DNA of 64,000 bases from Escallonia rubra (Eukaryota > Streptophyta > Magnoliopsida > Escalloniales > Escalloniaceae). Where the stretch lies: NCBI GenBank assembly GCA_033065855.1, contig JAVXUO010000385.1:248001-312000 (forward strand), given 5' to 3'. Positions 52,755 through 64,000 of this stretch are shown here, one piece after another. The translations under genes were made by a program, and so were the position numbers. Numbering within the stretch: the first letter of the stretch is position 1; every line of letters begins with the position of its first letter. The notes under the pieces are model-generated. The model made no database searches, was not told the origin of the DNA, and was given only the letters and a program-made list of their open reading frames with translations.

Positions 52755-53335
52755 TATCTATAGCAACTAAACATACATAAGTTAACACACTCCATATTAT
52801 TTAGGGATCTGATCAAAATTTCTTGCAGAAACTTTCAAAAAGATATTACAAACTTAGGAATCATCAAAAACAAAAAGAACGGGGTGTCAGGAGAAGCTTT
52901 TCGGAGTTTTTTCCCTAAATAATACATATTTAATACTTAACTACCAAAATACACCATTTTCAAACTTATTTACCCGCATACCACATTTTGGGAAATCGTG
53001 GTTTGAAACCACGTTTTCAAGGTAGAAATCGCTGTTTGAAACATCGATTTCTACTTGATTTTTACCTTAAAGTAGAAATCGTGGTTTGAAACCACGTTTT
53101 CAAGGTAGAAATCGCTGTTGAAAACGTGGTTTCAAACCACGATTTCCCAAAATGTGGTATGCGGGTAAATAAGTTTGAAAATGGTGTATTTTGGTAATTA
53201 AGTATTAAATATGTATTATTTAGGGAAAAAACTCAAGCTTTTCGTTATATTATATAAGCACTAAACTATGTTGGGATGGTTGCGAGAAGATCATGTGGTC
53301 TTAATTAGGAAACGCTTAATATAAACATATATTTT
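52755..53335. repeat. Direct repeat bordering the right arm of the inverted duplication (copy 1, split by a fold-back element)
   Basis: Sequence at 52755-52893 plus 53245-53335 matches 56405-56610 in the same orientation. Shared blocks are TTTAGGGATCT, GAAACTTTCAAAAAGATATT, ACAAACTTAGGAATCA, GCGAGAAGATCA and AGGAAACGCTT, then ATATAAACATATAT. In copy 1 the fold-back element 52904-53234 interrupts it; copy 2 shows the uninterrupted order. Confidence 0.75.
52904..53234. mobile_element. Fold-back (Mutator-type) MITE with 10-bp target duplication
   Basis: The element is almost entirely palindromic. Its ends are GAGTTTTTTCCCTAAATAAT and the exact complement at 53215-53234, and the inverted arms run for well over 100 bp. 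Perfect flanking duplications AAGCTTTTCG lie at 52894-52903 and 53235-53244. The centre has short repeats of GTAGAAATCG and GGTTTGAAACCACG, the latter itself palindromic. No coding capacity. The uninterrupted related sequence at 56405-56610 lacks the insertion. Confidence 0.85.
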
Positions 53336-53553
53336 CCTGAATAACCCCATATGGCTGGATGGTCCCAAAGACAGATTCAGGGTTATGATGTCATGTGACA
53401 ATTTGCTTTATAGGTTATTATTGTATTGTCCTCCTACCAACATTTGTTTTGCACCTCAATTGTCCTCCTACCAACATTTGCACCTCAGTACTCCCACCTC
53501 ATATAAACCCTGGAATCAAGTGTAGTGGCATTTTGGTAGTTATCGATCTGTTA

Positions 53554-53595
53554 CCCCCCCCCCCCCCCCCCCCCCAGAGAGAGAGAGAGAGAGAG
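53554..53595. repeat. Poly-C tract followed by (AG)n
   Basis: About 22 C residues are followed by AG dinucleotides. It lies in the right arm of the inverted duplication, where the left arm has no such tract. The Pro-rich open frame across it is an artefact of the repeat. Confidence 0.9.
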
Positions 53596-56404
53596 TGTTC
53601 ATCTTTTTCCCACGACAGTAGCACTCTTGAATCTACTAAGGTGCCTCTGATGAGCGGATGGTACTTTTGTTTCTGGGATGCTCATTTGTGCAAACGACGT
53701 TAGAAGTGGGATAGCTTGTTTGTGAGTTTTGAGACAGCTTGTTTGTGAGTTTTGAGACGAGAGAAAAAGAAGAAAAGTAAAGATAAGAGAAAGGAAGAAA
53801 AGGGAACACAATTTTTCTTGTTTTTGTTTGAGTTTAAGAGAGAAAATAACATATTATTCATTTATTTGTTTGTTTGTAAGTTCAGTAAAAAAGAGTAGAA
53901 AAGACACTCAATTACGTGTATACCCCTAATTTATTTTGATAATTTTAACAAAGATTATAATATATAATCCTAAAGGATAACATAATTTTGAAGCGAAAAT
54001 AAATTAGTCATCAATAATATCATACAAAGTTCATATCATACTGGTTTTTGACACTGTAGAAAATACAAAAATTAGCTATGAGTTGACTACAAACATCCCA
54101 ACATGCAAATCTAATTAATGTCACACCAAAAGCAAAACAATAAGTCACGAGTCAACTCTAACATCTAAAACAATCATCTGTTTGTAAGTAAAATGATAAG
54201 TTCTTGTAAGAAACACTAAAACCTAGCAGTCACTATCTCAAGGATAATATGGGCAGTATAAAAACATTACTCATGAAAGTTTCTTTTCTTTCCCTTTCTT
54301 CCCAATTTTGAGAGGAAAGATTTAGAGACAAAAAAAGTCCAAACTTTCCTCATTTTTCTCTTCTTTTCTCTCGTTAAAAAATACTCATAAATTAGAGAAA
54401 TGGGAGAAAAATAGTCACTTTCCTTTCTTTTTCTCTCATAAAAAAACTCACGTATAGGCTAGAAGTCACATGAATTGTACATGTTTTCATGTTTCTTACT
54501 CGTTGAGCTGATGATCAGAGCTTGCTTGAAGCTTCTAAGCAGGTAAGTTCTTCCACTTTTCTGTTGTCAATCAATATTACTGATCCATTACTTAAGATAA
54601 GGTACGAGCTCTCTCGATACCAATCACTAGGTTACTTCCCTAAAGAATCTGGCCACGTTATAGAATTAAACAGCATAGTATCATGATATGTTATCAGTCA
54701 ATTGTTTACTTTTAAGATAAGGTTGCCTTTAAAGGATAGAGTAGTAGATAGCATTTTGAATAGATCATCCACAACAATACACTTACTTGATCTAAGGTGC
54801 TACTCGATTTATGAATGAGATATCGTTGGACTTAGCCGCTCAAGTTTTTCATGAAACGAAAGCGACTTTCTAAGTAGATCAGTTCCAATCTCTGAATTTG
54901 CATTTGATTTTGTATCGATAACAATTGCACGTTACTTTATCTTCTATCGTCCAATAAAAAGACTTCTTTCTGATCGAGACATAAAATATATGTATGCAGT
55001 GTGTGCAGGTATGGCAAACGAATTTGATTGAAATTTAATGCTCTAACATGGTGTGTCTTGTCCCTTGTGAACCTTCCTAACTAGGTTAGGCTGGTTGACC
55101 ATATCATAATCACAAAAATAGGATCTGATGGGCTTTAGCGTATGGTCAAATGTCTTCTCCACGGACGGCTGCTTCTCCATTTTTGGTAAAAACGTATGGT
55201 TGTTTCGGGACTGCAAAGGATTGGCAGGCAAGGGAAGGCTCTTGCACTTAGAAAATTTCATGCTATGTATATAAAAAATGCTCTGACTAACTACTCAGAT
55301 CATGATCTTTTACTGTACAATAAAATATCAGGATCTTTTAACGGACTTTCACGATAAGAATAAAGAAAAATGCAATTATGGGCCTCGCGCACTCACTTTT
55401 AAAATTTAAATATATGCACTTATTTTGACCATATCTAATCACAGAACTCTCGTTTCTCAAGTTTTTGTCTGTTTGCAACTCTTATTTTTTCCTCGACAAC
55501 TTCATATTACATTAAATTATGATTATTCATTGGCCCCCTCTGTGCCAAAGTTCTTAATCCGTCACTAACAGCAATACAAGTACCAAACCTTTACACATGT
55601 TTAGTGCTTATAGAAGTAGATATCCATACCGCAGCCATGGTTGAACAAGGTTCAAGCTCTCATCGATTACTTTAGGATTGTCAAACCCACTTTAATGCCT
55701 CTTTAAACTGTCTTATTAGTTGGTAATAATCTTGTATAGGAAATTCATTGTTGCAACGCAAATATTGACTGATTCATATTAAAAAAAAAAAACAGAACTT
55801 AGGCAACGATGGTGACTTAACAACGATATCTCCGAATACCTCCAAAGGTGACGAGGTAATTTATCGGATTACGTTGCTATAAGCCGTATAAGTTAAAGTC
55901 GTCACTTGAAGGATAAAATAATTTCAAATCATGTAATAAAATAAATTTTCATGTGGTAGATATATTTCTAATCATGTCTAAATAGCTTTGGGTCAAGTGA
56001 AAGATCTAGGTGACTAGCTACGTTAGTTGATTGGTTTTCGATAAAACTCTAGAGTGTTTTTTTGTCCTTATTGACTGCGTGTGGTTTGAGTTAAAGTGAT
56101 TATCAGACAGTGGACCCTGGAAACATGGTTTCATGACTTCAATGGTTATTTTAGAGATAATATTTATCTCTCTATATGGAAAGTCACCATCTACACATCG
56201 TAGTTCTCTGAGAAAGAGCCCACCTCAACTATCGTGATAGTTAGAGAGCTTTCGTTCGTTATAAATCTTGATTGTTACTAATCTCAAAATCTACAGGTCG
56301 ATCTTTGCTGTTTAAGTAAGGTATTGATAATGGAAGGCTTATTCATCAATTTGCTAAGCCTTCAGACTTCATAACATACGAATTATCCTTGGAATTAATA
56401 TTAC

Positions 56405-56610
56405 TACCGATAGCAACTAATGAGAACAGACTCCATAATTTAAGGACACATTCCATTATTTAGGGATCTAATCAAAATACCTTGTAGAAACTTTCAAAAA
56501 GATATTACAAACTTAGGAATCAAAAACAAAAGGAACGGAATGTTTGCGAGAAGATCACCTCGCACTAGGTGGTTTTAGGAAACGCTTGATATAAACATAT
56601 ATTTCCTTGT
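56405..56610. repeat. Direct repeat bordering the inverted duplication (copy 2)
   Basis: Uninterrupted counterpart of 52755-53335. It lies just outside the right arm of the inverted duplication, so the two copies bracket that arm. Confidence 0.7.
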
Positions 56611-58190
56611 GTTCAAAAGAAGTTAGAAAAAAAAAGGTGGGGAAAAGGCCAAAAAAGAGAGACAAAATGCTAATAGAATTTATGGTTAAGTACACCAGGT
56701 TCCTGAGGTTAGCGTGAAATTAAAGTCAAGAATGTTTGACCGACAACTTTAAAAAAGTATCAACTATGTCCATCTATCATTAACAAGTTAAAAAATACAT
56801 TGTTTCCGCTGTTGTCAACAATACGTATTTTTAAAATGTCAATACTACCCTTTTTAGAGACCTCCAACGACCAATCCTCGTATATAAGCAATGATTTCAA
56901 ATCAGAGGTTAATCGTACTCGCCTTTTTGGCGTTCGAGAATCCCCTCCCTTCTTCTACTCCGTCTCGAAGCAAAGATGGACAGTCAAGAACGGTATTCTA
57001 CAAATCAAGGTTTGAAAATTAGGGTAGCGTTTGACAACATTTAAGTTTTCAGTTTTTTAATCTGGAGAGAAAAAATGTATTTGATACAAAGTTTTTGTTT
57101 TCGTTTTTTCTTCAGTTTTGAAAACTAGTTTTTAAAATAGGATTGTTTTAGAAAACTCTTATTTTGGAATTTTGGATTTCAAGTTTTTGTTTTTGTTTTG
57201 AGACCACTGTCCCCCCCCCCCCCCCCCCCCCGCAAAGAAAAAAGTCAAAATAAACAATGAGTAATCATACACCAATTTATTTTTATAAAAAACTAACCTG
57301 ATTTTAATTTTGATTTTTTTTTAAAACTGAAAACCAAAACTATAAATATGATATCAAACATATCATTTTCCGGTGTTACAAACCATCGTAGCCGTCGCGC
57401 ATCACATAACCTATCGGCTCTGCAGTAACATCAGTTACCACCACCATTGGCCTCTATTAGTCACCACCATGCCTATCACCTATTACCACTACCCCGCCAT
57501 AGCCCACCCAAACCACTACCAATCGCACCACCTTCCATAGATTTACCGATCTAACCAACTACCACCATAATCGGGTTAGCACCCACCATCAATTCCGTGG
57601 TAGTTCACCGCCCCAGCCACACAAAAACATGAGGACGTGTTGCACCCGGTAAGTCGAATCTGAGCAGTGAATTTTCTGCATTGTGCATGTTCTATGTGTT
57701 TGTGGCGATCGGTGTGTGTGGGTGTGCACCAATCGCTGTGTGTGTGTGTGGGTGGGTCAGTTGGTGTGCCATTTTGGTGGGGTTCGAAGGTGGGAGTGTC
57801 CGGTAATGGGCAGTGGTGTGGGTTGTGCATGGCAATGGCGGCACCGTCATGTATTTCACAATTCTGTTTGGTCAATACGAATAAAAAAAAATCCATTTTA
57901 TAAACAATAATCCCCGAATACAAGGGGGCAGGATATTGATATCTGTAGTCGTTATATTTCCTTCTCGGTAAGTTTTGCATCACAATCAATCTGCTATTTT
58001 TTTAACAGAAACCAGTCCACGAATGTTATTACCTCACTCGAGACAAGTTCGGAGCACAAATGTTATTACCTCACATTTTACTACAGAGATTGCTTTCACC
58101 CTGCAAATTAGCTCTTTTGTACTATCAGCCTCCTTCAATATTCTGCGATAAGATAGAAGAATAATGTGACAGGGAAAAGTGTTTATCCGG
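56611..58190. other. Intergenic region without a recognised gene
   Basis: Poly-C lies at 57212-57231, a CCACCA-rich block at about 57430-57560 and a TG-rich microsatellite region at 57700-57780. Open frames across the TG-rich stretch are attributed to the repeat. The end of the region should be the 3' UTR of TL17. Confidence 0.5.
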
Positions 58191-61100
58191 CTATCGGCAA
58201 CCCAGGAAAGCTCTTCCTTCGTCGCTGAGAGTCGTGTTTGTACAAAGTTTCAGAAGATCTATGTAACCGATTATGGTGTCCTCAAACACTGCATCTTCTA
58301 GTTGAGCTTCCTCGAAGGTTGACCCAGAGAGTACAGTGTTTTTGAACAAGGCTCCCCGGAGGTTGGCTTTTCCAAAGTTGACCCGATCCAGAACAGCATT
58401 TGAAAAGTCTGTGCCTGCAAAAAGTTGGGTCTATCTGTCAACCAGGAAGCAAGTTGTATGTTGTCCTGTACATTACTGATTTTGAATGTGTGGTAAAATG
58501 CACTACAGCCATTGATGTTCTTCTGATTTTAGCTTGGATGCCAGTATGTCCTTCATATTTTCTTTAAGAGATCCCTCTTAGGACTAAGACATGATAAGCA
58601 GAAATAGGAATTTGAACTCTACTCTGATGAACACCAGAGATGGGTTATGAACATTGAATTGTGCATATCTAGGTTCTGAACTAAAACAAACCTGAGAAAA
58701 AAGGTGCAAAGATAAACCTAGAGTCTTCAGCAATAAAGTTCATATAAAACAATCAAAGTAGGAAATGCCTAATGACGAAAAGGAATTACCCTTGAAGCTA
58801 GCTCCAACAGCATAAGCCTTGGACATTACCACTTCTGACATGTCTGCACCATCAAACTTAGCATCTGACATGAGTGCTGCAGCAAGAGACTTGCCCTTGA
58901 GGTTGTTTTTTTCATTTGTGTAATCACAGAAGCGGAGATCAACAACCTTGTCATAAACTCCATTTGCCTGACCTATCGTGTTGCCAACAAATGCACGCTC
59001 ACACCGGTTGGGCTCTGTTGACAAAGGAGGCAGCCTCTGCAAGGTAAAGACGACAATGTCAATTTATCCATTGGTTTGTGTGGTTTGAACATATGTGCTA
59101 AAATGTACCAACCTATGGACTCTTCCAGCCACAGCATCGTTTGATATGATTTTGACGTACAGATTCTGAGTTGCATAATTTTCTTGTGGATTGGGTCATT
59201 GGGGTTTTGACCTTGTTTCTGATAATTGTTTGAGCTTGATAAAATTTTCAGAATTGACCCACCCCACAAGAAGCTTAAGGACCATTTGTTGCATCGAGAA
59301 TAGAGCGTGACTTTACTATTGCAATTGTGGACTTTTAGACAAAGTAGATCAATTTATGTAATTGGTGTTTCCATTTCACATTGCTGTAGACATACACCCT
59401 ACTCAATTCACACGATGTTTAGCGTTGTTGGGAGGAAGAGAAATAGTGTCTGTCTGCAGTCTAAAAAGAGTCTCAAGCACTCCACTTCAAGTGTTAAGAA
59501 GATGTGAAACAAATTTGGAGTGCATGAGCCCTTTCTGGATTATTACTGTAATTTCCTAACCTGGGTGGCAGCAACTACAGGTGAGGCAGCAGTAACAGCC
59601 CAAGCAGCAAGAATGCCACAAGCTAAATTCCTTAGTTCCTTGAACTGAGTTAAGGATTCCTTAGGTACGGCACCATCTGTAGTACCTGCTCCCAAACACA
59701 CCAATCATAACTTTGCATTTGTAACTAGAAAACGAACTTCGAGTTGCAAGGTAACGCAAAAGTACTGCTCAAGCCCAAGCCAGATAAAGTAAGATTGATA
59801 AACCAAAAAGACCGGAGATAAAGATCAAGGGAAGTAAGAGGAACAATAGAAAGTAACGCTTGCTGATAAAAGAGGGGAAAACAAGATGTTCTTGAAACCC
59901 AACCATACCAAAAAAATATTGCTACAAGACGCTTTCTAGTTTCTATGTTTTTTCATCATTGCTGGACCGCCATTGAGTAACAAAAGAAACTTTTTCAACA
60001 TTTTCTTGAAAGCCCTGAACTTTTCCTCCCCCTCTCCCAACCCAACCACCTGGAAAACAAAATTGTACTTGCATGTCTTAAGCAAATTGCTAGCTCTGTT
60101 CTGAGCCAGGATCAAACTCTTCTTCTGAGTATGATTTGGCCCTGCAGAGGTAGAACCTTTTGAACCAGGCGCAATGCTTCCCACCTTTCTCTGAACTTTG
60201 CTTCACTTGTGTGATTTTTGCCAACCGAATTAGTTCACTGATTGATACTTTAAGGAGTTTAAGTTTGCCAATCAACTAATCCCCTCGTGGGGCAACCAAT
60301 GGACCTAAGCCTCTCCAATATCCACAACCCATCTCTAATCAAGGCAAGTTTTGGGCCTAGCTCTGGTATGATTAGCTCCACAAATTCTACAGCTAACATG
60401 GATTACCTTCAAAAAAGGAAATACAAAGGCTGCTACGCCAAGATTGTGAAAATCCACCATAACTTGGTAATTAACTTAGAAAAGAATGGACAGAATATAG
60501 TTCAGAGTCATCTTTTGACACTCCATTTGCTTCTCTAATTACTTTTCCTCACTGAGCAGATGGTGACAACTAAAAATATTCACCGGAAGTCTCGTAGTCG
60601 AGTTATTACGCACCTCAAGACAATTTACATTGTAGAGGTAAATCATGTTTGCGCATGTGTGTAAAACTGAAGATCGTTCACAATTAGAAAGTTAAGGTTT
60701 CCAACACAAGTGATTGGGTCAATTAAAATCGATCCCCGGAGGTTCCACAACCCTAGAAGTTTCAGCTCATAGCAACCTGTGGTTCAAGAATCGGTTTATC
60801 TACTAATGGAGTGTATATTTTTAAATCTGTCCAAGTTGATAACAGAATTAATTGAACTTCAGCTGTACTTTTGGCAACCAAATGAAAGGTGCTGCCACTC
60901 AACTCGATGCCCATTCTTAGCAGTTTGCTATTGAATCAGACACTTTCAGCAGCAACCAATCAAATTGTCAAAGTGTACCGTCACCAATTGAAGCTAACAT
61001 GCAAAATACAGTAGAGATATGCAGTAAACAAACAATGACTTGCAATCATAGTTGAAAACAGTGAGAAAACAATATGACAAGAATGTGGCGTTCTCACCGG

Positions 61101-61215
61101 AGCAGCTGATCCTGATCGGAGAATGAAGTCCGGGAGCCGGAAACCGGCGTCGTTCAGGTAAGGAATATACCGGAGAAGATAGTTTTTGGGAGATTGGGAC
61201 GAAGAGGGTCGCCAT
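58191..61215 (-). CDS. TL17: Thylakoid lumenal 17.4-kDa protein, pentapeptide-repeat family (TL17)
   Basis: Lumenal protein of the thylakoid with a right-handed pentapeptide-repeat helix; its biochemical role is not established. Four exons (61215-61098, 59685-59561, 59036-58790, 58414-58191) join in frame to 237 residues, one more than I recall for Arabidopsis. Residues 1 to about 40 are a Ser- and Arg-rich chloroplast transit peptide (MATLFVPISQKLSSPVYSLP). A hydrophobic lumen-targeting segment follows (ACGILAAWAVTAASPVVAA), ending in an Ala-rich cleavage site. The mature part starts near RLPPLSTEPNRCERAF. Pentapeptide repeats are visible (AKFDG ADMSE, ASFKG TDFSN, VNFGK ANLRG, STFEE AQLED). 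The paired cysteines near the C-terminus (KLCTN, LGCR) are typical of this protein. Intron 1 is 1412 nt. Confidence 0.94.
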
Positions 61216-62400
61216 TTCTGTGTCTCTCTCAAGTCTATTTTTACGACTTATCCATGATCCATCCACTGGTTCACGCTCGTATGTCATACAATCCCTGTCT
61301 TACGTGGCGTACGGTATGCCACGTCGGATGGAGTCTTTTCTTGCGTCATGTTTGGATACAGGCCTCCTGAGCATTCTAGTGTGGGACAAATAAAAAAACC
61401 TCTATAAATAGACTTTTATTTATTAAAATTTTTAATTCCAAAAGCTTAAATTTCTTTTGGGACCTCTATTTTTACTTTCTTAAACACAATTTCACACCTT
61501 ATTATATCGCTAGAGAATGCACTTGGGACAAAATATAGACTAAGATCTGGAAACATATTTTCTCAAAAAAAAATAAAAAATTTGAAATTGATATCCGCAC
61601 TAAAGACTTACTCACCCTAATTCTGCTCTCTTCACTAAAGAGCACAAAAAAGCGTCACATAAAGATATTCAGCGACAATCGTGAAACAACTGATGAAAAG
61701 TATGAGTGAGCACGATTCGATAGGAACGGTTTAGAGGTTGATGGAACGGAATTGACACTATCGGTAAAAGAAAAAAAAATTGAACTGAATTTGAACAATT
61801 CAATTATAGCAATTTGGTTTCAACAAATCGGTCCGAACGATTTGACCGATTTAGGCATATAATCCTATTTTTAACTTCTTTGGCTTGTCAATGTATTATT
61901 GAATCTTCATAATATTGTAACCATAAATGCTTTCCGGCTCTTTCAAGTTTTAAGAACTTGGAACATAAGTAATAATAGAACAACGGCTAAATAGCAATTA
62001 AGATGGAACTAAAAATTGATTTGTTTTTAGAGGCTTGTGTATTATTTTCGACTAGTTCGGTTCAATTCTGTTCGGCTTCATCCGTTTATAAAAAAATTCA
62101 AAATGAACTGGCCAAGCTATTGCATATTTTTTTCAAAAAGTAAATCAAAGTGAGCGTTTTATTTGAGAATTTGTGATTCGTCAAATTGAGCGGTTTGGTT
62201 TCAACCGGTTGGATTGTTAGAAGAAAAGAAAAATTTTCCTTCCCACCCAAACACTGCAATCCACGTAAGCTGCCCCTTCTGACCAATTTCTCGTCGGATC
62301 CGTTCCCCTGTTTTTTCAAAAAAAGCCAAAGTTCCTACACTCCTCACAACCTTCTCTCTCCTAGGGTTCCACTTCCTCCAAATCCGATCTCCGCACGACT
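61216..62400. other. Spacer between divergent TL17 and the small gene at 62401
   Basis: The two genes are divergent, so both promoters should lie here. The sequence is AT-rich; no TATA box was assigned with confidence. A CT-rich leader (about 62340-62375) precedes the ATG at 62401. Confidence 0.5.
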
Positions 62401-62646
62401 ATGGAGAGCTCTAGCCTCACCTCGTACGAGAAGCTCGACCGCCTTGCGAACTGGGTAGGCACGAGCGTGGCCTCCGCGTTCTTCGCGTCGCTGGAGCGGT
62501 GCTCGTGCGTCAACCTCAGCACCTCCGACACCGACGACGAGGACGAGGAGGAGGCCAAGGACCGCCCCCTCATGCTCACCAATCTCTCCGCTAATGCACA
62601 TACCACCGCCAACAACGCCACCTCCGTCGAAAACCTCCCCGTCTGA
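62401..62646 (+). CDS. Small acidic plant protein of unknown function (81 residues)
   Basis: A single-exon frame begins MESSSLTSYEKLDRLANWVG, followed by a hydrophobic and small-residue stretch (TSVASAFFASLERCSCVNLS). An acidic segment DTDDEDEEEA and a polar tail ending ENLPV complete it. The CT-rich leader, the GC content above the flanks and the defined N-terminal helix-like segment support a real gene. I believe similar small proteins occur in other eudicots but cannot name a family. No signal peptide is evident; the acidic run and the two close cysteines (CSC) are its only features. Other frames over the same bases give longer Ala/Arg-rich peptides on the minus strand, which are taken as shadows. 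Confidence 0.65.
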   Translation: MESSSLTSYEKLDRLANWVGTSVASAFFASLERCSCVNLSTSDTDDEDEEEAKDRPLMLTNLSANAHTTANNATSVENLPV

Positions 62647-62703
62647 TCTGATCGGCTTGATCTGCGGCCTGTTGGTATTGATTTTCCTTTTTTGTGTTGT
62701 GAA

Positions 62704-63290
62704 CGTATCGCGATGTCAATGTGTCAGTTGCGATTGTCAATGAATTCTATCGATAAATGAAAATATATTTGTTCAAATTCTTGTTGCGGTGATGGATTTT
62801 GTGTGTGGGTTACTTGTTGAAATTGGTTGGTGATTGTATCACGTTGCCACTGCGTCCGCTGTGGCCATCTTGTTGTATCAGAATTTATTGATAAATGAGA
62901 CAAAAGAAAGTTGATGTTTGTTTGGAGTTCTTTTGCGAGTCATGGATTATGTGTGTCTCAGTGTCAGCGAACATCATTAGCCGTCGAAATTGATTTATTA
63001 TCGCATCGTTCATTACCTGTTGAAGTTGATTGATTATCGTGTCGTTGAATTGTTTTGATGATGGAAGATGTATTTGTCTTAATTCTTGTTGCACTGATGA
63101 ATTTTATTGGTGAATTACCACGTTGTCAATGTGGCGGTTATGATTGTCATGTTATACCAAATTCTATTGATTAATGAAACAAGAAAAGAAATTGAAATTA
63201 TGCTTGTTCAAAGTCTTGTTGCAAGTAATGGATTTCGGGTGTCTCAATATTAGCTAACATCATTACTCGTCAAAATTGGTTGATGCATTT
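62704..63290. repeat. Degenerate tandem repeat downstream of the small gene
   Basis: A unit of variable length recurs about three times. It has the order: ACGTTG(T/C)CA(A/C)TG(T/C)G, a GATTGTCATG or GGCCATCTTG block, AATT(C/T)(T)ATTGAT(A/T)AATGA, CTTGTTGC with ATGGATT, and GTGTCTCA with a CATCATTA block. Copies start near 62710, 62838 and 63117. The units are diverged, so the duplication is old. Part may belong to the 3' UTR. Confidence 0.6.
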
Positions 63291-64000
63291 TAATAATTTT
63301 ACCTTGATCTGTTACCTTAAGTGAGCCTGGTGTGAGATAGAACTTTGAATATGTTAATGGAGTTCAATTTATGGGGTTTCAACCAGTCGAAGTTGAACAG
63401 ATTTGTACTAAAGAACTTATCATTGAATAATGATTTTATCTTTAATGATTTATGGGGATTCCAAGATTTGAACGACCGCTTGATGTGAAAAATGTCATAG
63501 CAAGGTTCAATATAAACTTGAAGCCGTAGAATCAAGAACTGAGTTAATGTAATGTAGCCACTTACGGAGAAACAGAATGAAAATCAAGGTTGGAAGATAT
63601 CGAAAGTTTGATGTTCCATCTATTATCCTCGGGCATAATATGTGAAGATAATGTTGCTCATACAATCAAAGCCGATTGAGTGAATTGCAAAAGTGCATGT
63701 GCCGAGGTTATTATGCCTTATTTTTTTGGCATTTTATTAGACAAGCCATACTTTATAGGATGATAGGGTGGGTGACTGCTGAAGAACAAAAAATTGATAG
63801 TGCTGCAGAAGATGTTTAGATGGATGTGCAGTGAAGTGAGAAAAGGTACACGAAAATTGAACATTCTCATGAACTAGTAAAACTAGAGTTGACTTGGATT
63901 TGGCTGAGAGTACGTTACATGGGCTCCTTGGGATGCACAAGTACTCATGTCATTTACCGGACACTTGGACAAAGGTTGTGACTTGTGAGATATTCTCCTA
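63291..64000. other. Intergenic region at the window edge
   Basis: No gene or clear repeat was recognised in this AT-rich stretch. Confidence 0.5.

Larger units (their letters stand above)
47095..56385. repeat. Large diverged inverted duplication (arms about 47.1-52.45 and 53.34-56.39 kb)
   Basis: Three colinear blocks are found in opposite orientations around a centre near 52.9 kb. Block a (47.1-47.95 against 55.48-56.39) shares AGTGACGGATTAA with its complement and AACTTTGG(T/C)ACAGAGGG. Block b (about 49.36-49.98 and 51.17-51.83 against 54.66-55.29) shares the complement of ACCAAAAATGGAGAAGCAG. Block c (51.84-52.45 against 53.34-54.66) shares GATGAGCGGATGGT and CCCAAAGACAGATTCAGGG with their complements. 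The left arm is longer because it gained a Pack-MULE and then a tandem duplication. No intact gene lies in either arm. Confidence 0.8.

Noticed and set aside
53395-53703. Pro-rich open frame
   Set aside because: Created by a poly-C and (AG)n tract in the right arm of the inverted duplication.
57576-57989. Open frames on both strands in the TG-rich region
   Set aside because: Driven by the TG/GTG repeat; no conserved domain or splice context.

Overview
The window is nuclear DNA from a flowering plant, most likely a eudicot. The genes have many GT-AG introns, include two nuclear-encoded chloroplast proteins, and are separated by long AT-rich spacers full of microsatellites and transposon remnants. 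The species cannot be named from the sequence. All splice sites below were assigned by eye from reading frame and from remembered family sequences; no alignment was run.

Six multi-exon genes and one small single-exon gene can be supported. In order: TAP38/PPH1, a thylakoid PP2C phosphatase (+, 933-6198); importin beta-1 (-, 15457-18185, with a 5'-UTR intron reaching 19008); BiP, the ER-lumenal HSP70 (+, 30200-34199); a membrane-anchored acyl-CoA-binding protein with ankyrin repeats (-, 34917-39470); a GH17 beta-1,3-glucanase with a CBM43/X8 domain (-, 42100-44085); TL17, a lumenal pentapeptide-repeat protein (-, 58191-61215); and an 81-residue acidic protein of unknown function (+, 62401-62646). 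From memory, Arabidopsis has ACBP1-KPNB1-TL17 adjacent on chromosome 5 and ACBP2-TAP38 close together on chromosome 4. This window therefore appears to hold the union of two duplicated Arabidopsis blocks, pulled apart by transposons.

The spacers hold the unusual material. (1) 21.3-23.5 kb: a hAT-like element contains a Mutator-like element with long inverted termini, which carries a decayed fragment of an EIN3/EIL gene (a Pack-MULE). (2) 24.9-28.5 kb: two diverged copies of a 0.55-kb sequence, with a hAT element between them and a solo LTR with a perfect 5-bp target duplication inside the second copy. (3) 29.0 kb: a perfect 32-bp inverted repeat whose arms each contain a small palindrome resembling the core of a lox site. 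(4) BiP intron 1: a fold-back relic made of a Copia reverse-transcriptase fragment between 104-bp inverted arms, fused to a nearly full-length initiator-tRNA-Met sequence. (5) 47.1-56.4 kb: a large, diverged inverted duplication. Its left arm holds a second probable Pack-MULE that joins the start of a UBP3/UBP4-type deubiquitinase to a PMI1-type fragment. A 1.8-kb segment containing that chimera was then duplicated in tandem. The terminal sequence of this element is shared with several short MITEs across the window.

The genes do not form a pathway. TAP38 and TL17 both act at the thylakoid, BiP and ACBP at the ER or endomembranes, the glucanase in the apoplast, and importin beta in nuclear import. 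BiP and ACBP are convergent, with about 0.7 kb between their stop codons. The BiP promoter carries a near-consensus ER-stress element and a TATA box, in line with its known induction by unfolded proteins.
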